Below the pieces are notes generated by a model. It was not told the DNA's origin and searched no databases. It saw only the letters and a program-made list of their open reading frames with translations. From Lentinula raphanica (Eukaryota > Basidiomycota > Agaricomycetes > Agaricales > Omphalotaceae), in the NCBI GenBank assembly GCA_027919835.1, contig JANVFP010000002.1:186001-250000 (forward strand): a stretch of DNA of 64,000 bases, in the 5' to 3' direction. Below, piece after piece: positions 21,390-34,052 of this stretch. A program made the position numbers and the translations under genes. Within the stretch, counting starts at the first letter, position 1, and every line of letters starts with the position of its first letter.

Positions 21390-22247
21390 TTTTCATCAAT
21401 TTTAGTTTCTTTCCTTCCTCAATTCATGTAAATGTCATCTCAATCAGGTTCACTCTTCACTTCTGAGCTGCTGTCACCATCGCAGCTGAGCTCGTACAAC
21501 CGAGCGGATGCCTTCCTCCTCCTCTCATATCATCGGCCCTTTTCTCTTCACCTTTGATGATGCGGGGAGCGGACTTGAGCAGTTTGGGATGGGACGAGGA
21601 GGATGACCCTAACCTTGATCCGCCCTGGTGTTCAGTCCGGTCAGACTAGGACAAGAGGGAGATTTTTCAATCTCTCTATTTGCTCCGTGACTGACGATGT
21701 TTGCTACGACAGATGTGTTCTGTGGAGGCTATAGCGAAAGACTTGTTTTGTTACTGGACGAGTCAACCGCGTGGAGTGGTTCCAAATTAACGCGGAGTGC
21801 TTTTGTGGAGACTCCATCTGAGCGAGGATGTTGTGCTGAATTGGAGTAGTATATGAGGCATACAGACAGTAAATATGTCGAAAGGCATCGGAAAGGCTCG
21901 TGCAATGTGAGAGATCTCAGCATGATCATGATTCAATGGAGCGCTCGAATTTCTCACGAGTTGCAACCTTCCCGCCTTCGCAAGTCTGCACTATTTTCCA
22001 TGCCTTGAAAAGGCCGTCGTCAGCCGTCGTCGCGTCGTCGATGTAGACGCTCTTTCGAAAAAACTCCCCATGGCCACCATGTACATTGTGAACCCCGATG
22101 CTCATATGACCATACATCTCCAAGAAACAACACTCAATGATAGTCAGACGATCAGCCTTCCACGATGCTTGACGAAGAGAACCTGGTAGCTCGGCCCGTC
22201 GTCGATATATAAGATGCCCAGGACGCAGTTAGGAACATCGAAGGATC
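21390..22247. other. intergenic, promoter of the alpha-galactosidase gene
   Basis: No gene is firmly supported. A 65-residue minus-strand frame at 21926-22123 (containing GVHNVHGGHGEFFRK) has some protein-like character but no homology I recognise and no splice context. A TATA-like atatataag lies at about 22204-22212, 40 bases before the start codon at 22248. Confidence 0.4.
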
Positions 22248-24627
22248 ATGAAATCGTGGAATACCCCAGGCTCAGGATCTATCCAGCTGGTTCTCCTGTT
22301 CCTGTTTGTGAGCGACAGCCTGAAATGTTTGGCTTTGGACAATGGATTGGCCATTACGCCAGCCATGGGATGGAATCCGTATAATGCCTTCGCGTATGTT
22401 TACCTGCTCTTTTGTCGCTTTCCCCAGATATACTAATGCATGGGACTGTCCTTATCGAATTTCCTAAAACAGGTGCAACACCATAGAATCGCAGTACCAA
22501 AGCAATGCCCAATCCTTGGTAGATCTAGGACTGAAGTCGCTTGGCTACCATTATCTAAATCTGTACAGTGTCCATTCATAACACGTAGTCGCAGGATTTG
22601 ACTCTACAAACAGTGATTGTGGATGGCAAGGAACTACGAGGAACTCGTCTGGAGATATCACATGGAACGGGGCGGCGATTCCAAGTGGTGTTCCAGCTCT
22701 GGGAGAATTTGTTCATAATCTGGGTCTGAATTTTGGAATTTATTCTGACGGGTACGTTTCTCGGTCTTTCTTCACTTGCGGCGAAGTTTTTCTGAGCATC
22801 TTTTGCTGTATTGACGTTATTCTTTTCAGAGGATATTTTGCCTGTGACACTGTCGGCGGTACTGCACATTTTCTCGGTTCCCTGGGATTCGAGACGCAAG
22901 ACGCCGCGGCCTTTGCCAGCTGGGGTGCGGATTATCTCAAGTACGATAACTGTTATGCGGTTAGCATGACAGATTTCGTGGACTTCGACCCTCCCATTGA
23001 AGTGAGTATTCCTCTGTGGATCTCTACAGTGAGGCACTGACTAGCACTGAGTACGTTCTCATTTTCACAGATTGAAGTAATTGTCAATGAATTGATTTCG
23101 AGTCAATGCTCTGACGGCGTTGTAGCCTCATTACACCACTATGCGTGACGCTCTTGCTGCGACAGGCCGGCCTATATTGTTTTCCGCCTGCGAATGGGGA
23201 GTTCAGGTCTGTAGACACTTTGATCTGGCTTGACACTTCGTATGTTGATTTGAACTAGGATCCAGCGAGGTGGCCAGCTTCGGCGGTCGCAAACTCATGG
23301 AGAATCTCGTACGTTCCAGTCCGCTGCCTCGATGAGTTCACGAACGGCCGTTTCATTCTGGTTTCATTATATCGATTAGAAATGACATTGGTCCACCTGC
23401 ATCGTGGGACAACCTCTTTCGAATCATAAATCAGCTTGTACCAATCACAGGATTTGCTGGACCTGGAGGATGGAATGATCTCGATTTACTGGAAGTTGGG
23501 AATGATGGGCTGACAACGACTGAACAGCAAACCCATTTTGCCTTTTGGGCAGCAGCCAAATCACCGCTGATCATCTCCACCGACCTTACCGAGATATCCG
23601 AAGAGGCATTGGCAATCTTGACCAATACGAGGGTGATTGCTTTGAACGTGAGTACTTGGAGGACGACTGTATTCTAACAATCTTCTGACCGTTCACTTTC
23701 CCGTATCGTTACATATACTTAGCAGGATCCGTTAGGTCAATCTATCAGCTTTAAGCGTCGTTACACCAATGATTATGATATCTGGGCTGGACCATTGTCC
23801 GATGGATCGACGGTGGCAAGTGAGTGTCGCTCAAACGCAACGATCGCTGAGACTTACTCCAATCCTTATATTGATTAGTGGTGATTGAGATGCAAAATTC
23901 CGCACGAGATATCACTTTCAGCTTAACAGACATTGGAATTACTTCAGCCATGGCATTGGATGTCATCACTGGAATGTCGTTGGGGGCACTGGAAGATTCG
24001 TGAGTGTATGATTTATAACATCGTTAGATTATCTAACTCTGTGTGCTTTGCAAACATCTCTACTACGCAGGTATACGTCTACGTTCGATGCACATGGGTC
24101 TCTCGTCCTCAAACTAAGCAAACCTGTTCTTGCACCCCAGCCTGCGTTTACGTTTTACGATGCTGCGGCTTCGGGAAACATCCTTGCTGGAGGCGCCTCA
24201 ACTCGGGTCGTAAACGGGACTATTACTGTCGTCGGATTTGTCGGCAACGGGGGAATTCTTGAGCTTACAGGTATTGATGGTGGTACGAACGGTGGAACGA
24301 AGCTTTTATCGGTGGATTACATCAATGCGGATTTTACGCCAACAAACACAGCTTGCTCAAATTGTCGGAACGCATTCATGAGTGTCAATGGAGGAAGTGC
24401 AATCCAAGTTCAGATGCCGCTCTCAGGACAGGTTAGTACACGACTAAAATCAAGCTACGACCAGAACGCACTGTTCATAATTTTGACAGAGTTGGGACAT
24501 CTTGTTTAATGGGTATCTGGTTAGTCTACCTGGATTTAAGCCAGGAAAGACGAACACTATACAGATCTCAAACCCATCCGCCTATACTCCTGATTTTTAC
24601 CGTATTGGTGTTGCTTTGGACTCGTAG
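22248..24627 (+). CDS. secreted alpha-galactosidase, glycoside hydrolase family 27
   Basis: Retaining GH27 hydrolase acting on terminal alpha-galactosyl (or related beta-L-arabinopyranosyl) residues outside the cell. About ten short introns. The signal peptide includes [16 protein letters not shown]. The mature part starts [19 protein letters not shown], then CNTIESQYQ ... [19 protein letters not shown] (the LDCGW is restored by splicing out about 22572-22611), NFGIYSDG, the nucleophile motif [17 protein letters not shown], the acid/base region [36 protein letters not shown] and ALNQDPLGQ. After the beta-sandwich comes a C-terminal module ([17 protein letters not shown] ... GPGF-type linker ... 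[10 protein letters not shown]) resembling a CBM35-like carbohydrate-binding domain. The stop is at 24625-24627. Confidence 0.93.
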
Positions 24628-25598
24628 TCCATGCTCAAATCATGGTCACCGTCAAAGCTGCGGTATACTAGTACTAGGTGCTGAGTTTGTATCTCAAATG
24701 AACGGCGTTTTGATGAGCCTGTGAATCACACTCGAAATGACTCTGCTCAGGCAAAGGCGTCGGTTCCGGCGTAGGGGGCATCTCCGGACATACATGTGTA
24801 CATGCTCTGATTGAATCTGAAAACCGACAATCCTGACAAAATGGGATAGGGAGAGCTAGGGAGGTCCGAAAACACAGGAGCGCCCAATTTCCAGATGGTT
24901 ACTTTCTCATATCGCTGCGTGCGAGCATCTGGCTGTATCTGGTCTGGTGTAAGGGGATGGAGGTCTGCAACTGAACAATCTCTTGCACATTGTACCCGAG
25001 AGTGGATGAGCGACCAGATCGGGGGAGAAGTGAGCTCGAGATAATGTGAAGGTTATCTCGTTCAATTCCACGAAAGGCTGCAAGCTTAAATGGCCTCCAT
25101 AATCTTCCGTTGACGAGAGCAATCACAGCATGACAACCATGCAAAACTAACGGACCGCATGAGACGATGAAAGGAGAAGGGGATAGAACCTAGGGTTTTA
25201 TCGATACGCAAATACAACAGCCTACAGGCTGTGGCGTCACTTCGGCGTAGCTCTCGAAGGGGAAGCTTGAAAGTAAAGTATGTACATATATCGAAGAGTT
25301 GAGATGATAAAAGGTATATGCAAAGTCCACCATTGTCGAACCATTTGAATAGATAAATAAACAGGTGCGAAACAAAGAGATGGTTGGGGAATTTCATGAC
25401 CTGAAATGAGGAACACACAACCAATAACAATACAAGTATCGAACCATCAATCTACAAAGCTACCTACTACAAGGTGTAATATTTATCATGAGAGACATGA
25501 CCAACTCGTGAAAGATGTCATGAAGAGATATTTAGAAAACCGACATTGTGCCTTGAATGGAAAAGGAAATACGTATACTTGCACCCTACTCTATGATA
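24628..25598. other. intergenic between two convergent genes
   Basis: No gene is supported. It contains both 3'UTRs and AT-rich spacer. Several short frames exist, none with family support. Confidence 0.4.
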
Positions 25599-27066
25599 TC
25601 AGCTTGCTCTTCGTAAGATGACGACGATTCCGTCAGAGTGGGCTGAGAAAATAGCATCTACGAGGAAGGAATCGCCTTCTGAAGACGCAGTGGTGCGTCT
25701 CGATGGTCGTGTTATATCCGCTCCCTGGCCCCGCGCACTCCTACTCTGCGAACGAGATGGTACATGTGGATGAGAGGTTCCACGACGGTGATTTGGATAT
25801 TCGATCTCTGCAGGCCGATCGCCGTGTCTATGGTGATCGTAGTGAGGATGAGCCAGTTCACGCAAACTTGAAAAGATAGACGAACAGGTAATCTCTACCC
25901 TCTGGCAACAATTTGAATTTTGCGAAACCGAACCCGCCGTCACTGGGTTGCCCTCGTTCATTGACGCCCCAACCTTTTACCGTGTCAATCCAACTTCGTA
26001 CAATTTCTTCATCCTTTTTCGCTACGAAATCGAAAAAGGGTCTCCCATCGACGTTGGTCGCAGTGATCAGAAGACTGTTTGAGCAGTATAATACGGGGCA
26101 GTGGATTGAGAATCGTTCCAAGATTAGAGCAGTCCGAAACGATTGGGAAGGAAGGGGATCATATGTGAAAGGTGTTTTCTCTGCACTATTGTCTTCGAAC
26201 GATACTTCAAGTTGCTTTGGCATAGGGGAAGGATCATGCCAACGCTTCAGAATTTGTGATGAACAAATGACGGGCATACAAGACTTTAGGAACTCACACG
26301 AAACTCCAGCTCTGGTGTGGGGCTTATGACTGTGATTTCTTGGGCCGTTGACGCGTTGTGAAGCGCCGAGCCAGAACTGGCGAAGCTCACGCTACCGACC
26401 GTGACGTTATGGACTATTGTCCTGAAAATCCAAGAAGACAGTGAGTGAGGGACTAGCTGGGTATTAAGATGGTGAAAGGAACGAACCGGGACTGTGTTAC
26501 GCGAGAAATCGCACAGTTAGCAAGCGATAATGAGGAATTTCATGGATGAGCACGAACGACGCCACATAAAACGTAGCCCTTATCACTGTCCTTATGCTTC
26601 ATACGTATGTAAACCAGACACGCCGCTTTGTCTTGCTTTATGGTTTCACTAAGGATACCAGGGTGAAGTGAGTGGGGTTCAACAACAAATCCAATTGGGG
26701 GGACATACTAATGGAGGATACGGACACGCTCCATCTCGTCTGGGTGGACGAGGTCCAATGAGGGAGTACCTCTAAGTTCTTCGGGTTCGTACCCTGAGGG
26801 ACAGAACAGCGAAATGAATAAGAGTTAGGTCAAAATCTACAGAGCTCTCGACATACCAAGTATATCCGAGACGGAATGTGAGAGGTAGAGCCATTTCGCC
26901 TAGAAAGCAGTCGATTTAGAGACGTATTCCGATAGAGCGAAAGATGAATCTGTGCCTCCTGAGAGAAGTCAACGATCCCAACTATGAGTAGACCGTTGAG
27001 GGAATTGTCAGAACACACGAAAGACAGGCGAGACTTACTGAAGGATTTGCCACTAACGTTTTCCAT
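25599..27066 (-). CDS. PAS-domain protein
   Basis: Multi-exon gene of about 300 residues. The start ATG at 27066 reads MENVSGKSF, then an intron, then a short exon (GTDSSFALSEY). The PAS core follows: AKWLYLSHSVSDILG (about 26851-26899), YEPEELRGTPSLDLVHPDE with MERVRILH (about 26710-26797), ETIKQDKAACLVYIRMKH and GYVLCGV (about 26550-26640), then TIVHNVTVGSVSFASSG with ALHNASTAQEIT (about 26298-26420). The last exons encode ALILERFSIHCPVLYCSNSL with TNVDGRPFFDFVA, then an Arg/Ser-rich tail ending VVILRRAS. Two structural oddities: an in-frame TAG inside a possible 24-base intron at 26900-26923, and a 5-base exon at 26487-26491. The splice joining the last two parts near 25885 is uncertain. 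A sensory or signalling role is inferred from PAS only. Confidence 0.7.
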
Positions 27067-29157
27067 GGGTAGGTAGGAGGATGATGGAGTAGGGAAGAGA
27101 AGAGGAAATGCAGGAGAACGGGCCTTGGGAGGAGCTTAAAAAGAGCATTTCAAAAGATCTGTGCTTCAGAATCGTCCGTGTCCCTTCAAGATTCGAATCT
27201 CGAGTCCACAGCCACAATTTGTTATCCGGGGATAATTCTTCTACTTACCTGATGATGGAATTTATTTCTCGCATCTGGTTCACCGCCATGAAGAGAAGTT
27301 TCCCAACTTCATACAACTTCATTCTTCATCTTTTGCTCGAACTGCCTCGTCCATATCATAGCGTCGAATAGGCCAGCTAACTTTGTGTTTGATTCATAGA
27401 GTACCTAGATCAAACTAGATCTCTCCTCAAATCTTTCCAAGATCCTGTCAAATCTTCTACCGGCACAATTTCAATTCACCTGAACTTTCATCATTTCCAC
27501 TATGTCTGTCGTCTAAAGCTTTCAAGTCTCAGGAAAACGCTGCAGTGTAGGGACACAAATCATTCTATGGCTCGTACGAGCTCGTACGCTATATCCTACC
27601 CTTTGTAACTAGGGAGCTCATGACGTTCTTAGACGCGAGATGCTCTCTGATGCTCTTCAGCCTTTTACCCTTGAACCGGGCGTATATTTCAAGATATTCC
27701 GATCTTGTTGGTATAACCCTTTTGGCTCCAAAGTCCGCTCTCGCACAAGGAAAGGCCTCGTGTACCATGGCACATCCCCACCGTACTCAAACTCTCTACC
27801 TCAGTCTACCTCCCGACATTGCCTTCGTCTCCACTGTCAACTGAACATCCCATCCAGAACGGAAGTGTCGGGTAATCGAGGCAGGTGGCAAGTGTCCCAC
27901 ACTTTTTCCCATTTGGCTCCGAAGCTACGGCAGCGGCAACAGGCGGCACCGCTTCGCGATCTCTTTACCCTTCTCTGTACCAGTCTGTACCCCAGACTTC
28001 TGATTTCTCTCGTCAATCGATCTTCCTCCGCTTATTTTGTAATTCTTAGGAACGGGATCTAGCTCATTTTCTTACTCTGTGATGAGTACCAGCTGGTACC
28101 AGTGGACCTTCTGGCCACCTCTGGTCTTACGAATTTCATGAGGGCAGATGACTGCAGATGGGGGCTTACAAGGCAAGGTTCGTGCGCACTGCGATCGTTC
28201 TTTTTTGGCAATCCACCGCCGTCGCCTGGCTCGTCTCTCCAACGGAGATTCAAAACTGAATACGATCTTGTCAGACAACAATTTGTACAAAATCATTACA
28301 TGGGCTATCATTGTCAAAGCGGGTCACCTTACTTATCACGTCGCAATGTCTGACTCCTGTAAAGATGGATTCATGTTAACTGAGATATAATGCTCGTGAG
28401 TGCTCTGCCGGTCTTGTTCAATGTTCGACGTCTGGCTCAACAATCTCCTGCCAGTTTTTCGTTACATAACCTGGGACGCAGTTGAACATGCAAAGAAAGC
28501 ACTACGTGTAAGTGTCGTGTAGTCGTTATCTGATAGTATCTGATTCGCCTCGTTATAAATAACCATTCATCCTGCAGAGAGATCGAATCTCGCGAATAAG
28601 TTATTCCAGTTCGTGCATGGAACAAGTGCTTTGAACTGTGAGCGCTCTCAATGAGGCTGGTTTTACAGGTTAGTGTCGACGGTCGACCTCATGATTTCTT
28701 CACATATTGTTCTCCACGGTCTTTCGCTTTCTCCTTGGACAATTCACTCAACAATTCATTCATTTTTACGACCTTTGCCCAAAACAGGGAGGTACGATTT
28801 ACCGCTGGCAGTGTTCTTCATTCTTTCATGTGGGCGACAGATTCGACTAGATCTGTGTGTCGTCCACAGCGTGCTTATCATGACAGATTGCTCGTTCCTT
28901 GTCCCGCCGTTGTGTACACTGTATATTGATCACGGAGCAGGAGAAAATCATAACGATACTCTTGAGTCGGTGAAGGGGCGTGACCTCCCGAAGGTTGCCG
29001 TTCAGTTCCAGATACATTTCTAATCTTTCGCACCCATTCGCACCTAGCTCATACTAGTATCATCTGTATGTTGGCTTATTCGGAATTCCTAGAATTCAAT
29101 GTGCGATTGGACTAAAATAACTAACTATTTTCTTTCCCAATCATCTAGATATCACGA
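27067..29157. other. two kilobases with no supportable gene
   Basis: Open frames up to 140 codons occur on both strands, but they overlap each other, lack recognisable motifs and do not splice into anything familiar. I see no terminal repeats or transposase. It may be spacer, a non-coding transcript or a very decayed element. A likely 5'UTR intron of the small gene at 29158 ends near 29149 (ctaact branch-like block, then catctag). Confidence 0.35.
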
Positions 29158-29820
29158 TGTACGAAACGCTCCTTAGACTATACGACATACGAACGACAAC
29201 TGTCTTACCGACAGTAGCAGAGATCTCTTACAACTGGACTCAGACGTGAGAGGCAGAAGCATATTGCGTCAGGTTATCGTGGAGGGAGCCACGCTGCGAA
29301 TGGAATTGGGAGTGAGCAAGATATCTGAAACTAGAGTTCCCACTTCGGGAAGAGGATATCAATCTACTCTACTCGCTCGGGGAGAAACGGAAAAGAGTGG
29401 GTGAGGAAAGAGGGAATATTGAAGATATGTCGATAGAAGAGCTTAGTGGTGGAAAAAGGGCAAAGACCGAGGAAGTAGATATTGTGGACGCCGAGGATTC
29501 TCATGTCTTTCACACCCTTCAAAATTTGCCGGTGGGCGACAGTGGGCGACACTCTGACACTACATTTTCAGTCCAGGCGGAGGACGCAGAGCAGATTCCG
29601 GAGGAATGCAGAAAGGTCGTTGCAACAAACACAGTCAAACCCTCCAAAGGCAATGCCAGAAGCTCGAGGATATATCTTGAGTTTGACTTCTGCGTTTCTT
29701 CTTCCAGCTTTTGCGGCTTTACCTGCTGGGATAATCATCATATCAGGAGATGATTTACAGGAAGAAGACATTTCGTTATATATGATACAGTACTATGAAG
29801 TGCTTTACTATTTTGCCTAA
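29158..29820 (+). CDS. possible small gene of unknown function
   Basis: A three-exon model reads through in one protein: 29158-29246 (MYETLLRLYDIRTTTVLP ... YNWTQT), an intron of about 75 bases to an acceptor near 29321, then LKLEFPLREEDINLLYSLGE, KRKRVGEERGNIEDMS and SGGKRAKTEEVDIVD. A 40-base intron (gtgggcgac ... cattttcag, about 29533-29572) then leads to a basic segment and a hydrophobic stretch (LTSAFLLPAFAALPAGIIII), stopping at 29820. Total about 195 residues. I recognise no family. The model depends on guessed splice sites and the end may be wrong. Confidence 0.35.
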
Positions 29821-29941
29821 ATTATCTATGTACATTCGTCTACCTTACTTATGCTATCTATCAATACAGTGAATTTATGTGTACAAGGTAGGAACAAAAG
29901 TAGGGATCCGTGGTGATCATATATATGTTTCCCTCCAATCA

Positions 29942-32900
29942 CTAGACTTTTCTTTTAGCGATTCGAGGACGAAGGACTCTTGTAGAAGTTGTGCCCGATT
30001 CTGCGTTTGTCGCAGTCGACGAGGCCACCGAACTGTGTTTGACGGGCGAAGAAAGGCAGTCGCCATCTTCAGATTCTGCAGCGTCGTCGTCCGAGTCATC
30101 TTTTCGCCGACGTTTCGCCTTACGCGTGGAAGATCTAGCCGACCGACGCTGTGCAGGAGCCGTGTGACTCGACTCTTGTCTCGCTTGCCCTCTTTTCCTT
30201 TTGACCGGACTCTTTGCGCCTGTTTCAGGAGAGACAACAGGGGGTTCAGATCCGGTAGACTTTCTGGTGGACCTTTTGGCGGACATAGATACAGTCTCAG
30301 ATCCAGAGATGAATCTGGTAACAGGAGCTTGGGCATGAGGGTCTTCTGAAATTTCGGCCTGCGCTTGAGCAAGTTCGTGCATGGATTTTGGCAATGCCAT
30401 AGGGGTAGCCGGTGTAGAGGCAAGGCTAGAGTTTACAGTTTTCTGCCCGTCAACGGCCATTGGTATGACTCCAATGTCGAAGGTTTCGAAATCTGGAGCA
30501 GGAAGTGCACTGATACCAGTATCCATATCGACATTCGACTTCGATTCGGATAGTCGACCTGCGGAATGATCAACCAAATCACTATCGAGCTTGGGAAACC
30601 TGGGAAGCCTGAAGGGTTGAACAACATCCCCTGCCTGAACAAGGAAACCAGCTCCACCGGTAAAGTTATGATCATCGAACTCCTCAGTTTCGGGCAGAGT
30701 TTGGTCTTTATTCTCGCCTCCTGTGTTGATCACTCCATGGCTAGGTTCGCTGCGCCTACGTTTGTCGTTCACGTCGTTTTTATCTTTCGCAATATTGGCT
30801 CCTTCCTTGTTCTTCTCCTTAGGGGTGGCGCGGGTCGGGGTCGGGGTCTCTGCATCAAGACGATCGGCATATTGTTCTTGCAACCTTTGTCGTATTCTAA
30901 GACCGTGCACGAGTCTTGCCCATTGTTTAAGTGCGCGCTCCTCCTTCTTTATCCGGTTTTTCTCTGCCGCTTCACGTTCAGCTTCGAGAAAAGCCTAGAG
31001 GTTGTACATCAGATGAGTCACCATAGCGGGCAATAGGTTTTACTACCTCCAACAAAATTTCCTCGTATCCTGCCGCAACAACGATGCCCTCCAACACAGG
31101 CGTGGCTCTACGTTTACGAAACTCGAAGCCAATCTACGACCACCAAAGAAAACATGTGAACAACTGTGAATATGTGGTGACGAGGAAAACTTACTACGGC
31201 CTCTGCATAATCGATGTGTAAATTACGAGCGATCTTCGCAATGCCCTTGACTAAGTGGACAAAAAGTCAGACGACATTTTAGAGGTCACTGGTGAAGAGC
31301 TCACAAGGCATGTGTACCCCCCCTTTGGGCAGCATTGATTGGACGTAAAGGTCAATGTTGCCGAACTGATTTTTGGGTACGATTCCCTATGGAGTAACAG
31401 ATAAGACGGATTGAAGTCGATAAAACCCATGAAGTGTGCTCACGTCAATCACAGGATCAGGAACGTATGGCTCTGTCTGATGGCGTGCATAAAGCCCTTG
31501 CATGACCTCTCCTTCCACAGTCGTACCCTCTGTTATTCCTGTCTGCTCCTCGCTTGCTAACTCATCAACATGGATGTCGATGACACCACTAGATTTTGCT
31601 TGAGCCTTTGTCTTTTCCTTCGCATTCTTCATTTCTTCTTTTATCATCTCAATTTCCCTCTTCTTGCCAATGGTACTTGCTCGAAGCTTGACGTACTTCA
31701 TCGGCACCTCCCCTGCTTTGATACTTCTTCCTTCAGTCCGTAGCCAATTTTCTGGAGTCTTCAAAGAAACAACAGAAGACCGAGGATAGACAGGCTCTCC
31801 ACGGAATTTACCTAGTTCGGGGGTATACGAAAGCAACCCATGTCGATTCCTGGAAGTGGACGAATCGGTCCCCAACTCCGAAGCAGGGGCTGGTGGCGGG
31901 TATATGGTTTCATTCTGTTTGAGATGCCTAGAAAGTACGTACAACGGGTGGTCCTTGAATCCCGTCATACTTGTCGGCATCCCTTCCATGAGTTGTGCCG
32001 TCTCAAACTCATCATCTTCAATATCATCTCGATTCTGTCATCAGAAGATATGATATGAGATAGTTAAAACCGTGTACAGCAGGAAGCATACCAATCTAAA
32101 GGGTCTCGTAACAAGACCCATTACTCCTTCCCACCACTGAACTCGTGCCCGATTGGTATTTATCGCACTTCCTCCCTGCACTTTAGCAACTTTAGAACTG
32201 TACTCTTTCGCATATCTCCTTGTGACATCTCTCGCGTAACCGTCTTCTTCAAAAGCGATGACATATACGAGGCGATTATCACCAGACGAGGAGATGGAAT
32301 TGGGATTCGAGGAAGAGGGAGAAGGATCAAAGAGGTGTCGTTTGTTAACGAAGCCGCGTATAGGATCAACGGGTATCCAACGAGAGTCAGCTTTAGAGAA
32401 AACTTCAGTCCAGTATGTTGGTGGCGTAGTGTGTGGATCTGGGGGAAAATGGGATGATGAGTGTCAAATCTGGTACGGACCAAAGGACATATGAGATCTA
32501 CCATCGTGTTTGACCTTCTGAACTTTGCTGGCTGTACTTGCAACGCTACCTAGAACGTTGCCTTTACTTTTGGTTTTCCTGAGCTTGACCGGAGGCTTCC
32601 CCTTTCCTTTCGCGCTTCCTTTCTCACTCTGTTCCATCAGCTTGTCGTCATCGAGTCGGTGTCCATCGCCTATACCTCTGAATGCAGCGTCCAACTCTGT
32701 TTCTCCTCTGGTAACAGCCACACCATTCTCTTTCGCTTTGCCTTTGCCTTTTCCTTTTCTCTGCTCGTCATTCGACTTCTTTGGATATCTTTTAGCTTCC
32801 CTACCCACCGCCGCTTTCCATGGCACACTCTGTAGGCTCACTACCAGGCGCGCAGGTATTCTCAATGCGCGACATAGTGCTGTGAACAACTGAGCAGAGA

Positions 32901-33786
32901 CGTCCCGTGTACCAGATTGCATCAATGCATGTTTCATGAGTGACTTGGGGGACTTGATAGGCTCTAGGGTATTGTCCAGAATGTCTTCAAGATGATCCAA
33001 GTTCGAGGAATCGATGAGCGTGCCTGAAGGAACGACTGGTTCTTCCTTCTCCTTTCCTTTTCCCTTGTTCTTGCCCTTCTCTTTGAGCCTATTGTCGTCC
33101 CTCTCGAACTCTGGAGGCGCAACGGCAAGATTGAATATTTCTTCAAAGCCGTCAACAAATTTGGCTAGCCTTTGATTCATGACATCGAAAGTGATGTTTC
33201 GTATATGACCCTCATCGTCTACATCGAAGAAGTCTTGCGACCACCATTCTGCCAGTTTAGAGACGGAGTTCTCGAACATACGGCCTCTGATGCCAGCGTC
33301 AGGTATCTTGGACGAGTGAATCATTGCAAAAGCATTTTGTAAAGGTAAGGGAGTCAATGATAGAAGCCGTGCCTGTTGTACGGTCAATGCCAGTCGAGTG
33401 AAGGCAAAGAAAGACTTCGCACATGGAGTAGTTCGTCATTCAACCATTTGTTTCGAATTCGAGCGTTGACGAGCAGGAGGACGGTGTGGATTTTGTGGCA
33501 GTCTATTCGAAGGAGGCGTTCGGCGTGGCTCATCATGCGAGGCTTCTTCCTAGGACAATATCAGTAGCTGGTCTGTTTGATATCTGAAAACTTACTTGGA
33601 TGGCTCTTCAGCTTCATTATCAGGCCTTAGTACGATTTTCATCAACGGCTGCTCCTCCTGTGGTTGTTGTCCAGCGACAGGAACCTCTTCCCAATCCATT
33701 TCATCATCACTGTCGTCTCCATCGCCGTTGAACCCGTCGGTAAAAGGCGCCAAGTCGTTGTCGTTGTCGTCATAAGGAGAAGACAT
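29942..33786 (-). CDS. RAD4: DNA repair protein Rad4/XPC (nucleotide excision repair)
   Basis: Damage-recognition factor of global nucleotide excision repair, partner of Rad23; nuclear. The start MSSPYDDNDNDLAPFTDGF leads into an acidic N-terminus. An intron joins to KKKPRMMSHAERLLRIDCHK and LLLVNARIRNKWLNDELLH; a second joins to ARLLSLTPLPLQNAF. Then comes the transglutaminase-like core (KSLMKHALMQSGTRDVSAQL, RALRIPARLVVSLQSVPW) with a Lys/Gly-rich insert, then SKADSRWIPVDP and VIAFEEDGYARDVTRRYAKEY, then the BHD domains (MPTSMTGFKDHPLYVLSRHL, RGEPVYPRSSVVSLKTPENW, then across introns VPKNQFGNIDLYVQSMLPKG, IAKIARNLHIDYAEAV and FEFRKRRATPVLEGIVVA). The C-terminal 320 residues are a disordered Lys/Arg/Ser tail. 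The protein is roughly 1,000-1,100 residues, with several introns of about 50-70 bases. Confidence 0.93.
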
Positions 33787-34052
33787 AGATGGCGCGCTGT
33801 AACGTTCGCGTGACGGTTGACTCAGTGATGACTCAGCTTCTCACAAGAACTGTGACCGCCGTGAACAGCCGTGGACTACTAAGTACTACTAGCGAATTGG
33901 TTTTACTTACACAAAGCGCGCCCAATGCGAAATTCGCAAGAACGAGTCAACGACAGTGTAGACGATAGAGGCAGCTACCGCCAATTGTAATTCCATGTAT
34001 AGATTCGTACGCCAATATTCACCTTCCCATGGCAATTTCGGAATCTGGTGAC

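Noticed and set aside
30365..31036. Plus-strand frames across the Rad4 C-terminal exons
   Set aside because: Antisense to a well-supported Rad4 frame; no motifs.
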